A stretch of DNA of 64,000 bases from Adenanthera pavonina (Eukaryota; Streptophyta; Magnoliopsida; Fabales; Fabaceae): assembly GCA_026686845.1 (NCBI GenBank), contig JAIVEN010000015.1, positions 17,031,501 through 17,095,500 on the forward strand. Reading direction: 5' to 3'. The notes below the pieces were generated by a model, which saw nothing but the letters and a program-made list of their open reading frames with translations, made no database searches and was not told the origin of the DNA. This document shows, one piece after another, positions 1 through 12,300 of this stretch. How positions within the stretch are numbered: position 1 is the first letter of the stretch; each line of letters starts with the position of its first letter. The translations under genes and the position numbers were made by a program.

Positions 1-84
1 TTTGTTTGCCCCTTTTTTCTCTCTACGTCTTAATAGTTTTAGATGTTATATCTCTCACAAGGAGTTCTCATAACCTGCTTGCAG

Positions 85-2068
85 GCATACAAATTGCAAA
101 TTGTCGTAGAAAACCCTGCTACTGGTTCAGCCCCTGAGTTAAGAAGGACGTCTTCTTTTGACAGAACATGGGAAGAAACTGTGGCAGAATCTGTAGCTAA
201 TGAACTCGTCTTAGAGAGCTTCACTTCCTCAAATAATAGTCCATTTGGCTTCATTGAGCAACAAGATGAAGTCTCTAAGAATACATCAAAAGATTCCAAA
301 GTTGTCAAAGCTGGTCGATCATCTGAAGAGAAAAAAGTAGTCAAGTCACAAGAAGAGAAGAGATCTCGGCCACGAAAGGTGATGGAGTTTCACAACATCA
401 AAATTAGCCAGGTTGATAGTTTGTTGACCTAAAAGTGAAGCTGGTATCTATTATCAGTTATGCTACAATAATTCAGGTTTCATCTAAATGTTTGTGTACT
501 TTTCTTGTAGGTTGAGTTATTGATTACATATGATGGATCACCATTTGTTGTAAGTGATCTAAAATTACTGCTGGATCAATTTCATCGAGTAGAATTTACT
601 GGGACTTGGCCAAGACTCTTCTCCCGAGTTAAGAAGCACATCATCTGGGGAGTTCTGAAGTCTGTGACTGGAATGCAGGTTAATAAATCTCTGTATCCTT
701 TTTCTTTTCATTTTCTTGTTGATTGTTACATTCTTTTAGTGGTTCTCTTTGTAGCCTCATCTACTATATGTACCTGCCACTGCAAATTCATTAGGACATT
801 ATAATAAAGCATTTTGTTTCAAGTTAAAAATTTAATGTCCGAATGAAACTGTCATTTCTGTTAGTGCCTCTTGTGGGGCTTTTTACCAATCAAGAAACTC
901 ATTTAGTTTTGGAGTTCTGTATCACTAACCTTTGCTATTAAATTCATTCAAATATTTTTTTCCTTTCATGGATCATGCAGGGTAAGAAATTTAAAGACAA
1001 ATCTCAAACTCAGCCTACTGGAGCCAGCGGTCCTGAAATTGACTACTCAAGTGACAATGAAGACCAGGCGGGAAAATCTGATCAGCACCCTTTTAAGCGT
1101 CCAAGTGACGGAGCGGGTGATGGATTTGTAACATCCGTTAAAGGATTATTTAATACTCAACGTCGCAAGGCAAAGGCATTTGTTCTCCGGACTATGAGGG
1201 GTGAAGAAGATGTTCGTGGTGATTGGAGTGAAAGTGATGTGGAGTTCTCCCCTTATGCTAGGCTGCTCACAATTACAAAAGCTAAAAAGCTTATTAGGCG
1301 ACACACTAAGAAGTTCCGATCTAAAAAAGGTTTGCAAGTTTTACATTCATTCAACTTTTTTACTTGTTACAGCTTATTTTTTGTTGTGATTGGAGGACAA
1401 ATTGGACTCCAATCGAATGGAACCTTGTGACAATGACTATAATTTGAAGACCATATTTTAGGATGCAGAAGCACTTGTACTTTCCATCTTCAGATCGTCA
1501 TTTGAAGTACTTTCTTTGTTTTGTGTATACCCTTACTTTGGTTGTCTATCCTTCAAACTCTTTCAGGTGTTCAATTGTTTTGTTTTAGCAGTTGAATACC
1601 CTGACTAAACAATTAGGATTAACAGGCTTCTTATATTTAACTTTAGAGCAAACTCCCATTTTTCATATGGGTATATGATTTTGTCCACCATTTCAGTCCC
1701 TGAGGATTTGCCCTGCTTAGGTGCATTTCATTAAATTTCTTCTTCCCAGCTGGCTGTATGTTGCCAAGGCTTGAAAACTAAACTAATCTTTGCTGTGCCG
1801 TTTTTGGCGAATTTTTTATATCTTCGATTTCAAAAATCAATCCCAAGTCAAACAACATAAGTTTTATTTTTCATTTGTTGATCTTGCTTTTTTTGGGTCT
1901 CTGCTAGTCAAATCCCTTGTTGAATATTCTAATAACTTTAGGCTGAACTTCCATCCTCTTGCAGGTTTATCCGCCCAACAAGAATTGCTTCCATCATCTC
2001 CAAGAGAGACGGCTCACCTTGATAGTGATTCTTCAAGCGGATCCCCAATTGAAGACACTAAAAATTAG
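85..2068 (+). CDS. SABRE/KIP-like giant protein, last four exons (5' part outside window)
   Basis: The four exons are 85-411, 511-678, 981-1329 and 1965-2068, giving about 315 C-terminal residues and the stop TAG. All junctions keep frame (phases 0, 0, 1) and have GT donors and AG acceptors. Recognisable stretches include ELRRTSSFDRTWEE, RPRKVMEFHNIKISQV, FSRVKKHIIWGVLKSVTGMQ, LFNTQRRKAKAFVLRTMRG and a serine-rich end (LLPSSPRET). These match the conserved C-terminus of the plant SABRE / KINKY POLLEN family as I remember it. Family members exceed 2,000 residues and act in cell expansion, division-plane orientation and tip growth, probably at membranes (family knowledge). The first visible exon could begin at 43 instead of 85, since an AG precedes both. 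The gene converges on the GATA gene to its right. No disruption is seen. Confidence 0.85.
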
Positions 2069-2709
2069 AAAAATTTCCTGTCATCTAAAGGAATTTTTCT
2101 TCCTAAGCAGAATATAAAGCATGTTTCATCTACTCATTTCATGACTCAAAGGACATGATAACTAACCGTTCTCAATTGGTAATTACCTTGGATGAAAGAC
2201 TTGAAAAAGATTCAGTCACATAAAGTCTAGAACGGTTAGAAATGAAGAATTATCTCTCTGCCAAGATGATCTACTCTGTCGGTGTCAACCTCAGTCTTCA
2301 GTGATAGAACCTCGTGGTTATATTTCTACCAAATATTGACTAGTTGAACTTCTCTGTAGCTTCTGGTAAATGAGCATTTTAGGCTCCTCAGTTTATTTGA
2401 AAACAGGAGCTTATAGTTCGGCGTATGTACTAACAATTCTAGGACCATTCAAGGGCGCCGTCCCAGTATGGAGTACTACGGGTCCATTGCGTGGAGGTAA
2501 GATTTTGGAACTTCTAAACGCTTATATTGATATTAGTAGTCCTCACTCCCATACCGGCAGCCCGAGCACCCATACTGGCAAAACACAGTGGTCCTTGATT
2601 TCTCATGCAATAAGTATGTAGTTATTGATATAAGCACTCGGAAGTCAGCGTAAAAAGGGTAAAATTAGAGTACGTTGAGTTCAAATGTTCACGAGCACTC
2701 AAATAAAAC
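2069..2709 (+). other. 3' UTR and downstream flank of the SABRE-like gene
   Basis: No coding exon is recognised. The proximal part is probably 3' UTR, but no clear polyadenylation signal stands out. It ends with AAAAC at 2705-2709, the left target duplication of the next element. Confidence 0.4.
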
Positions 2710-4208
2710 TGTTGAAAATTATGTCTTAAACCATTATTGTATTATGAATATTATACTTTATTATAAAAAATATATATTTTTTCTTTTATTACATTATTAT
2801 ATTATTTACATGTTTATTTTTATAATAATATTTTTGGATAAGTCATTTTATCTTAAATGTCCCTAGTCAATTATCTTTGTGGGAACAATGATGAATTAAG
2901 GCTAGTATGATTTTGATTGATAATTATGTGATAATTATGTATTAAAATATAAATCAAAATCATAAGCTCCTATTAGGGAATAGACACTGGATTGACCCGT
3001 CATGAGATAGCTGCATAGATCAAGTCATAAACATATCTCATATATAACCGTGTCACTAAACCCTCAGACCTAAAATCATTATGGCTTCCTACATGGGGAA
3101 GCCTATACTTTAGCATAGTCAAAAATCACATTTAGTCGGGAGATCATAAAGGCTATGATCAGATATAATGGAATTCATGTGAAAGAAGATGAATGGTCAA
3201 GATGGAATTTGTTTCTCTAATTAATTGAGAGATATATCTAAGCCCCTCGATGAGTGAGACTGAGAAATGCATTGCCGTGTTCGAATGGAAGAGTTTTCAT
3301 TTGTTCTGTCAGTCTGCTTGGAGATCGAGAAAATGATGGTCAAGTAAAATGAGGATAACATTTTCATGCTTCATACTTGATCTATATATCATGAGACAAA
3401 AGGGATATAATCGGGTTATATGATAAGTTGTATTGGATTACCAATCTTATATGACTTGGGTAGTCACAATATCTTGTTAGAGGTCACTTGTGACTTGTTG
3501 GTCCAATAGTATTATTAGCCCACTGTTAACATTATATGGGCTTACAGGCTCGCACACAAATACGGGTTAACTTGAACTAAAATGTCTAGATTCATTGAAT
3601 TCAAAATGTGTCTATATCCAATAAATTTAACATTCAATTTAGGGTGATTGAATTATATATATATATTTGATATATAAATTTTTTTGAAATATATATATAT
3701 ATATTATCCAAATTAGTTTAAATGAATTAGTTTTATATTTAATTCTGTGATAGATTTAAATTTAAACTAATGTCATAATTTAAATTTGATTTAGATTTGA
3801 TTATAGATTTATATTAGACAGTTGGTTTAGATATTATTCTATTAGATAGATTTAAATCTAAACTAATCTATTTAATTAAAGATTTGATTTAATTTAAATA
3901 ATTGATTTAAATTAATCAAATAATAAACCTTATCTATATAATTATATTGTTTAGGATTATTAAATATAAAATTAAGAGAGTCCCCATTCATCCTAGAGAT
4001 TGAGAGTGGGACCGTATGGAAGTATGGTCATTCACAAACAGAGATGTTAACACGCAGATGTGTCAATTCCTAGGGTCTAGAAAAAGAATGCTAAAAAGAC
4101 GCACCAGAGGTAAAATTCTTTTCTACATCTCAATCTAAACAACATTGACGGATTAATGGGAGAGAATTTGATGGAGTTTTCACTATGTGTATACCAAAAT
4201 TCCCAACA
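2710..4208. mobile_element. Solo LTR, 1.5 kb, with 5-bp target duplication
   Basis: The stretch starts TGTTGAAAAT and ends ATTCCCAACA, so it has TG...CA ends with a short inverted match (TGTTG/CAACA). It is flanked by perfect direct repeats AAAAC at 2705-2709 and 4209-4213. It is AT-rich with no ORF longer than about 60 codons. These are the marks of a solo LTR left by recombination between the LTRs of an inserted element. No second copy is in the window, so the superfamily and strand are not assigned. Confidence 0.72.
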
Positions 4209-6277
4209 AAAACATGAACTGAACTTCCTCCAGATATTGAAAACGTGAAATCGAGATATAAATCAGGAGATTTCCGTTGTCATGCCAACTTTTTGTGTTT
4301 GTCTCAATAAACTATCCTGGAATGGAACTGGAGGTGAGATTTTTTAATTAGATCATATCAGAGCGTTTATTTTCTTTAATCCCTGGTGTGTCTTGGAAAA
4401 AGATTTGAAAGTGTTCGAGAGTTTAAAACAAGGGAGAAACAAGGAAATTTTTATTGCAGTTCTTGATATTCTTGGAAGGGTGTAAAAAATGCTTGTATTA
4501 TTATAGTTGAATCATCATGGTTCTGACAGTATAGAAAACTAACGACATTTTCAGTGTAGAATAGGCAAATCAATACCATATATTAATATATCAATATTAA
4601 TATCTATAAGAATTCTAATAAGTTACCTATTCATAACGTAACTTACTTTTTAAATTGTTCAATTTATAATTGAATAACTTCCATTGAGATCAATTTTATT
4701 TATAATTCTATCGCATGCAGCTAACTTCAATTTTATAAAATTAAGGATCCATTTGTAATTGTTGCAACCTTTTTCTTTGAAGTTTTTTACCATCTACTTG
4801 AAGGGACATATATTAGAGGTTAGGTTAAAAAATAAAAAAGACAGTAGTATTCAATGATTTTAATTGAGAATTCATGTCTTTAATTTCATGAAATAAAATT
4901 TTTAAATTGTATTTCTCACAACCAAAAAAATTGCTTACTATCAAAATTTTGGCTAAATATTTTTTTTATAAATAGGCACTGAAAAATCATGTTTCTCCCA
5001 TCTCAATTTTAATGACTTTGTTGATTGAATTTGTTATATTAAAAATAATGATAAAAGACTATGAAATTTAATATACTGTAATTCATGTAATTTACTCTAA
5101 TTCATGACTCACATCTCAACTCTCAACTACACACCAGTGTTCGGCCAAAATATAATAATAATAATTAAAAAAAAAAAACTACCGTCGAGCGGCAACCTAA
5201 GCTTATTTCAATATAAATTACCATTTAAGAATACTTCTATATTTAAGCTTATTTCAATATAAATATAATAACAATAATAATAATACTTCCATACATTCTT
5301 TGTGGGTAAGAAAACCTCTAGATTATATTACCATTTAATCACCTAACATTTTTAAACTTCTTTCCAACAGGATCACTTTAACAGTAATATAATAATTTTG
5401 TAATTGTTGTTGATAATAAAGTCACGTTTACATCTCAAAATCAAAATTACCCAATCTCATTGGTGATCTACAGACACTCAAGTTCAATACATAACCAGAA
5501 AGGAGAATTCACAACAAAATTAGCCATTGTTTTAATATTCACACTTTTTATTGAAATTTATATGTAAAATACCAGAGTTATTATAATTAAACAAACAACA
5601 CAAGTTTGAATGACAATGAAAATTACCAAAGCAGATCAATTCTGCATCATACAGGGGTCTAGACTATAACTTATCCTAAAAATAATAATGCTAATAATTA
5701 CAACGTTTTTTGGCCCCATAATGTACATATATCTTTCTTAAATCCGATGTATAAAAGAACTAAACTAAGAGAACATAGGACAACACATTAATCTTTGTTT
5801 TTATGTATATGTACAGATGATTGGACATCGATAACGAATCCAAAGGTTCCCCAACATGAGCCCAGCAGCGGAAGATATACTCAAGACGTGTCAGAATAAT
5901 TATGACACTGCGGAAGATATACTCAAGACGTGTCCAACTTAGCTGCTGCAAGCCAAGTCTGTTCTTCAGATTTGTACACCGTTTAAGATTCCTCCGTAAA
6001 ATCAGAGTTGCAGTGCTGTGATTCTTGCGGTAATTTTTATCATTTAAGTCAGGTTGGATTTAAACAAGCCTAAGAACCTATCTATTGAGTCGTATTTTCC
6101 ACACTCAAGGTGGATAACCTGAAATCTTTGACATTTTTAAGCACTATATTCAATCACGACTCAATTAACACCCTTCCAGATGTCTCATTGAGCTATCACA
6201 GCCACCATATCTGCATCTCATTAGTAAGATACCATACTTAGTATATGAAACTCCTGACATAATGCATTTAGTACCTT
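4209..6277. other. Intergenic region and 3' flank of the GATA gene
   Basis: No exon is recognised between the solo LTR and the GATA stop codon. The part nearest 6277 should contain the GATA 3' UTR (minus strand). A 41-bp tandem duplication lies at about 5867-5935, with the unit GCGGAAGATATACTCAAGAC twice. The 63-codon minus-strand ORF there is made by this duplication and looks like chance. Confidence 0.4.
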
Positions 6278-6343
6278 CTAATCAAAGTTTCCAGGAATGT
6301 CAATATCTGTGTCTGAAGGATTAGAAAGCTCAACCAGAGGCTC
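6278..6343 (-). CDS. ZML-type GATA gene exon 10 (stop)
   Basis: The exon has 21 codons and the stop TAG: EPLVELSNPSDTDIDIPGNF then D. The acceptor is ACATAG. The acidic C-terminal end is typical for the class. Confidence 0.9.
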   Translation of the reverse strand, partial: EPLVELSNPSDTDIDIPGNFD

Positions 6344-9300
6344 CTATGTATCACATTAACCTCATGTAAGACAACGACCAAACTGCACCTGAAAAAAATA
6401 CTGTTACCTACACAACTCTGTACAACTACACTGGTGGCTCCATTCAACCTTCAAGTAGCGCTATAACTTGGAATAACACTTAGTGTACAGTTGTGCAGAG
6501 CTGTGTCAGTAGCATCACCTTGTGGTAAAATAAACCACTAAAATGATGAATACCTGTTCATCATTTGCTGAAGAATGAACAATGCCCAATGGCAGTGTGT
6601 TTGATAAGTGTTCACCAGACTGCAATTCCTGAAGGAGAAACCATAACAATAATGTAAGCAACGTATTGTTAATTCAGGGAATAAGGTGTCCAAACTACAC
6701 AGTTAGGATCAGTTCCTAGGTAGAGGACTTGAGTTCCATATAAATATGGGATTCTGACGTAAGGTTTATAGGGAATCTTAGGCTTTCAACTTCGTGAGCT
6801 AGCTATGGGATTTGTTTCTCTCAAAGGTTCCTATCAATGATATTAGAGCTGAATCTCGTCTCTTCAAATGCTTTCTTCACATACTATGAATGGAAAGGGC
6901 TTCATTGGAGGGATGCAACCAGCAAGATCAACAAGTGACCTGCCAACAGTGGAGCCGCTGTATGGAAAGGGTTGCCAAAGAGGGCCACAACTAGTGGGAT
7001 GACCGAGTGAGCTGGCAATAGTGGAGCCACTGAGGGCATCAGTTGTAATGGGTGGGGCTCTATTCCCAGTTTTTAAGGATCCATTGCAAAGTCCTAAATT
7101 GGAAGTATAGAATTTTGATGTAAGGTTTACAAGGACCTTCGACTCTCCAATCTCGTGGACTAGTGTTTATGGTATGTGTTGGGCCTATAACTTTTGCCGA
7201 GCTAGAAACTAACACATGGGTGTGTGAGGTGTGAGATGTGAGGTGAGAGGGAGTGAGATATATATTGAGGGATTTGTCATAGAATGAAGCAGGCAATACG
7301 TGAGTGACTTGGAAGAGTATTGGTTGGGCCGAAGCTTACCCTAGGCCCATTAGGGTTTTCTTATTTTACTTTTAGCTGTCTATTATCTTGTTATTATGTG
7401 ATATGATATGTTCTGTTTTTATTTTCCCTTATTTTTCGCCTATGAGGAAGGGATCTGATAAGATTAGATGTTCATCCCTCATCTATATATGTATCTCGTA
7501 TTATCAGCAAAAAAATAAGCTTTTCTGCCCTAATTTCCCACATGGTATCAGGGCAGGCAGCCGGCAATGAAACCTAGGCAGATCCCTTGTCAGATTGGCA
7601 CCTTCACCACCAATGGTGGAAACGGTAATACCCCACCAACTAGTGAGGTGTCACATCCAGCCACTGGTTGGCATCAAATGAACCAGTCTTCTACTTCTTC
7701 TCCTCTTGCGACCGGCCATGGTGGTTCTAGTGGCGGAAACAGTGGCTCCACCACTGTGGCACACCCTTCTACATTAGGTGGACCAGAGATTTCGACTCCT
7801 GTTATGGTTGTGCATTGTCTAAATGGCAGCAACTACTTACAATGGTCAAGGAACGTGTTGATGTTCATCCATGGCAAGGGTAAAGAGAAGCGTTTATCTC
7901 CTGATGCAAAAATTCCAGAACCTGGTAATCTCGGATGTGAGGTATGGTTCAGCAAAAGCCGAAAACAATATGGTTATGACTTGGTTGATATATTCCATGG
8001 TCCCAGAGATTGAAGAAAATTATTTGATGGCCGCCACAGCTAGGCAAATATGGGAGTCAGCCAAGTGAACATAATCTGTTCGTGAGAATTTTGCAGCCTT
8101 AATACAAGTTGAGTAGCTTCTTGAAGGTCTCAAACAGAGGGAGCAATCTGTTACTCTCTACTATAATTCTCTTTCTAAACTCTAGCAGCAAGTAGATCTT
8201 TGTCAAGTCATTGAATGGAAGTGTCATGAGAATGAGTTAATCTACAAAAAGGTGATAGACAGAAGACGTGCCTTCAAATTTCTCATTGGTTTGAACAGCA
8301 CCAACGAGGAAATACGAGGAAGGATCATGAGGATGCGTCCAATTCCATCTCTTGAAGACACTGTGAACATGGTGAAGTGTGAAGAAAGTATAAAGGAATT
8401 ACAGCAAGTGGTGCTAGCAGCTCCTAGTGCAGAAATTTCAGCTATGGCTTTAAGAGGAAATTTGTCAATGAATCAGAGAGGTAAACGGCCAAATAAGTGG
8501 TGTGAACACTGCAATAAAAATGGCCATACTAAAGAAACGTGTTGGAGATTGCATGGCAAACCTCCTAATGTTAGGCAGCGACCACGAGGCATAATTGTCA
8601 ATTCAGAAGGTGACATGAGAATCTTGAGTAGAGAAGATATGATAGCACTGAACAAACTCATAGTGAAACCAGAAAATTCAGCCGCACATATTACACCGGT
8701 TGAGAAAAGTGTTCCATATGTGACATTAGCTCAAGCAAGTACATCATCAACTGCTGCACTTAGGGTCAATATGAAATCTACAAATATCTGGATTGTAGAT
8801 TCAGGGGCAACTGATCATATTTCTGGTTTCCGGGAGTTATTTATTGAATTTAATACCTTTTGTGAACATACCAGTGTGAAAGTTGCTAATGATACTCATG
8901 CAAGGGTACGTAGAGTTAGTACCGCAAGAGTTACAACTGAAATTGTTCTCACTGATGTTCTTTATGTTCCTGAAATTAAGTGCAATCTCTTATCTGTCAA
9001 AAGGGCTGGTATACAACGTTAGTATAGTGTTAACTTCTTTGCCAATTATTGTCTTTTTCAAGATTTGACTTTAGGGAGGAGGATTGGAATTGTTAAGGAA
9101 TGGAAGAGTCTATACTACCTTGGAGAATCTCAAGACAATAAAGCTGATGCAATTTCTGTGTTTTCTGCAACTTCCAATAAAGAGTTGTTATTGTGGCACT
9201 ATAAGTTAGGCCACCCTAGCTTTAGTTATATGAAATATTTGTTTCCTGAACTTATCAATAAAGTTAATGAATTTTCTTGTGACATTTGCAATATTGCTAA

Positions 9301-12300
9301 ATCTACTTGCACTACCTTTTCTCCTACTTCTTATAAACCTACACACCCTTTTGCCCTCATTCATAGTGATATTTAGGGCCCATCCAAAGTTGATTGTATG
9401 TCAAAGGCTAGGTGGTTTGTCATGTTCATTGATGATCATACTCATCTTACGTGGGTATTCTTAATGAAATAAAAATCTTATGTGTTTAACATTTTTCAAA
9501 AATTTCATGTACAAAAACAATTTCAAACATCCATAAAAATTTTTCGAAGTGATAATGGGAAAGAATATCTAAGTGGAAATTTCCAAAACTATCTTGAAAG
9601 CCATGGGATACACCACCAGACATCTTGTCCATACACTCCTCAACAAAATGGGATTGTTGAGCTTAAAAATAGGCATCTATTAGAGGCTGCTAGGTCTCTT
9701 ATGTTTACCCATAATGTTCCAAGTTTTTATTGAGGGGATGCAGTTTTTACAGCTTCATATCTTATCAATTGGCTTCCATCTAAAATTCTGAACTTTCAAT
9801 CTCCTGTCCAGAAATTTTGACTATTATCCTTCTACTCACTTGTTTTCATCCTTACCCAGCAAGTGTTTGAATGTGTTGTCTTTGTGCATAATAAATCTGG
9901 AAAATTGGAACTGCAACCTGAGAAATGTATTTTTTTGAGCTATTCATCTACTCAAAAGGGCTATAGGTGTTACTTTCCTACTCATTACAAATTATATGTT
10001 TCTATGAATGTCAAATTTTTGGAAAATGAAGCTTATTACCCCAAATTATCCATTCAGGGGGAGAAACACTGCAGTGAATGGCTAATTTGTGACATTTCTG
10101 AACCTGTTCAAATTAGTTCTCTACCTATGCCATCTAATTCTGGGTACTTAGGACCTCAAATAACACACGAAATTTCTGAACCAGAATCTGAAAATGGCCT
10201 CAACTTCTCTCAAATACCATCCGACAGCCAAATGCCTTCCGACAGTCATTCTTCTCAAACTGAACCTGATAACTAAATGCCTTGCCTAAAAATGAAACTT
10301 TGGAAATAACGGATCTTCCCAAAGGGAAAACTATTTCGGGATGTAAATGGGTATTTACCATTGAATACAATGCGGATGGGAGTATTAATAGATACAAGGC
10401 CAGATTGGTTGCCAAAGGGTTGACTCAAACCTATGATATCGATTATGAGGGAACATATGCACCAATAGCTAAGTTTAATACTATTAAGTGGCTTCTCTCA
10501 CTTGCAGCTAATCTAGATTGGCCTTTGCATCAACTTGATGTAAAAAATGCATTCTTAAATTGAGACTTGGAAGAAGAAGTATAAATGGACATTCCACAAG
10601 GCATATGGGACGCTTCTAATGGCACAAAGGTATGTAAACTTCGCAAATCTTTGTATGGGCTCAAACAATCCCCATGGGCTTCGTTTGAGAGGTTTACTTG
10701 AGTCATTAGAAGGCTTGGTTATGTACAAAGTCAGGATGATCATACTTTATTTGTACAGTGCTCTAATGGGAAGAAATATATACTCATTGTCTATGTTGAT
10801 GATGTAATAATTACTGGTGATGATGTTGCTGAGATAGCAAAATTAAAACAGAATTTAGCTACTGAATTTAAGGTGAACGATCTAGGAAAACTGAGGTATT
10901 TCTTGGGAATGTTAATAGCAAGGTCTCATAAAGGGATCAGCATCTCACAACAAAAGTATACTTTTGATCTTTTGAAAGAAACAGGAATGATAGGTGCAAG
11001 TGGATACTCCAATGGAATCAGGTTTTAAAAATGAATTGAAGCAAAGAAGGAGCTTTGGTTGATAGGAACAGATTTCAGAAAATGGTTGGTAAGTTAATAT
11101 ACTTGTCTCACATTCAGCTAGATATTAGTTTTCCAGTTAGTGTAGTTAGTCAATTTATGCATGATCCTCGTGAAGAACATATGAAAGCTGTATACAGGAT
11201 TTTGAAGTATCTAAAAAGAGCACCAAGCCAGGGTCTATTGTTTGCTAAAGGGCAGTAAAGAAGTACTGAAGTTTATATTGATGCCAATTGGGCAAGGTCT
11301 GATACTGATAGAAAATCCACAACAGGGTATTGTAACTATGTTAGGGACAATCTAGTGACTTGGCGCAGTAAAAAACATGTTGTTGCCAAAAGCTCAGTTG
11401 AGGTAGAATACAGAGCTCTTGCTCTCAGAATTTGTGAAGGCATCTGGATTACTAGAGTTTTGAAGGAGATAGAGATTGATGTGTTACATCCATTGATGGT
11501 ATGGCATAGGAATTGCTAAGAACCCTATTTAGCATGATTGCACAAAACATGTTGAAGTGGATAGGCATTTCATTAAAGAAAACATTGAGGAAAAGATTAT
11601 CGATCTATCCTATATATCCTCAAGTCTTCAAGTGGCAGATATTATAACAAAGGCATTAACTAAAGTTAAATTTGAAAAACTCAAAGGCAAGCTGGGGATG
11701 ATAAATATCGATTCTCCAACTTGAGGGGAAGTATTGGTTGGGCCGAAGCTTACCCTAGGCCCATTAGGGTTTTCTTATTTTACTATTAGCTGCCTATTAT
11801 CTTGTTATTATGTGATCAAATATGTTGTGTTTTTATTTTCCCTTATTTTTAGCCTATGATGAAGGGATCTGATAAGATTAGTTGTTCATCCCTCATCTGT
11901 ATATGTATCTCGTATCATCAGTGAAAAAATAAGCTTTTCTGCCCTAATTTCCCACAGAGAATGCTAACCTCTCAAATGCTAGAGCTTTCGTATTTTTCTG
12001 GTGTGTTTTTCCATTAGAGCTGTTCTGCTTAGAAATACTCTGGCAGAATTGTTCTTCTTTAAGTTACATTGAGTTGGGTTTCATCAGTATGTTTCTCCCA
12101 AAGGTTCCTATCACACTCCAAATTGAATTATGAGGAATAGAAGAAAAAGAGAGGGTAAAAAAAAAAAAGAACTCTGAAAGCATTAGGTTGCAATATTATG
12201 TTTTATCAAGAAGACTACCTCATCACCAGGATTGACAGCGTGATTATTAGATCCTTCAGCAACATTAGCCTTAGAAGGATCTTCAGAAATTGCCTACAAA

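Larger units (their letters stand above)
7318..11954 (+). mobile_element. Copia LTR retrotransposon, decayed, in GATA intron 8
   Basis: Two about 223-bp direct repeats (7318-7540, 11732-11954) start TATTGGTTGGGCC and end TTTCCCA. By eye they differ at about 13 positions. A primer site TGGTATCAGGGC follows the left repeat and the purine tract TTGAGGGGAAG precedes the right one. The order is gag, zinc knuckle, protease, integrase, reverse transcriptase, RNase H, which is Copia order. All domains are broken by stops and frameshifts. The element is antisense to the GATA gene. Flanks AAGAG/CAGAG are a possible target duplication with one mismatch, so the exact LTR end is uncertain (7540 or 7542). 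Confidence 0.88.
6629..12218. other. GATA gene intron 8 (5.6 kb), with a Copia insertion
   Basis: Besides the Copia element at 7318-11954, the intron has a 23-bp near-identical pair (GTTTCTCYCAAAGGTTCCTA followed by TCA) at about 6812 and 12088. The left copy is followed by TGATATTAGAGC, which resembles a methionine-tRNA primer site. A looser direct repeat pairs 6730-6810 with 7085-7170. These suggest an older retroelement remnant into which the Copia element inserted. Confidence 0.4.

Noticed and set aside
39..344. 101-codon minus-strand ORF at the window start
   Set aside because: It is antisense to the SABRE-like exon 85-411, whose translation is recognisably conserved.
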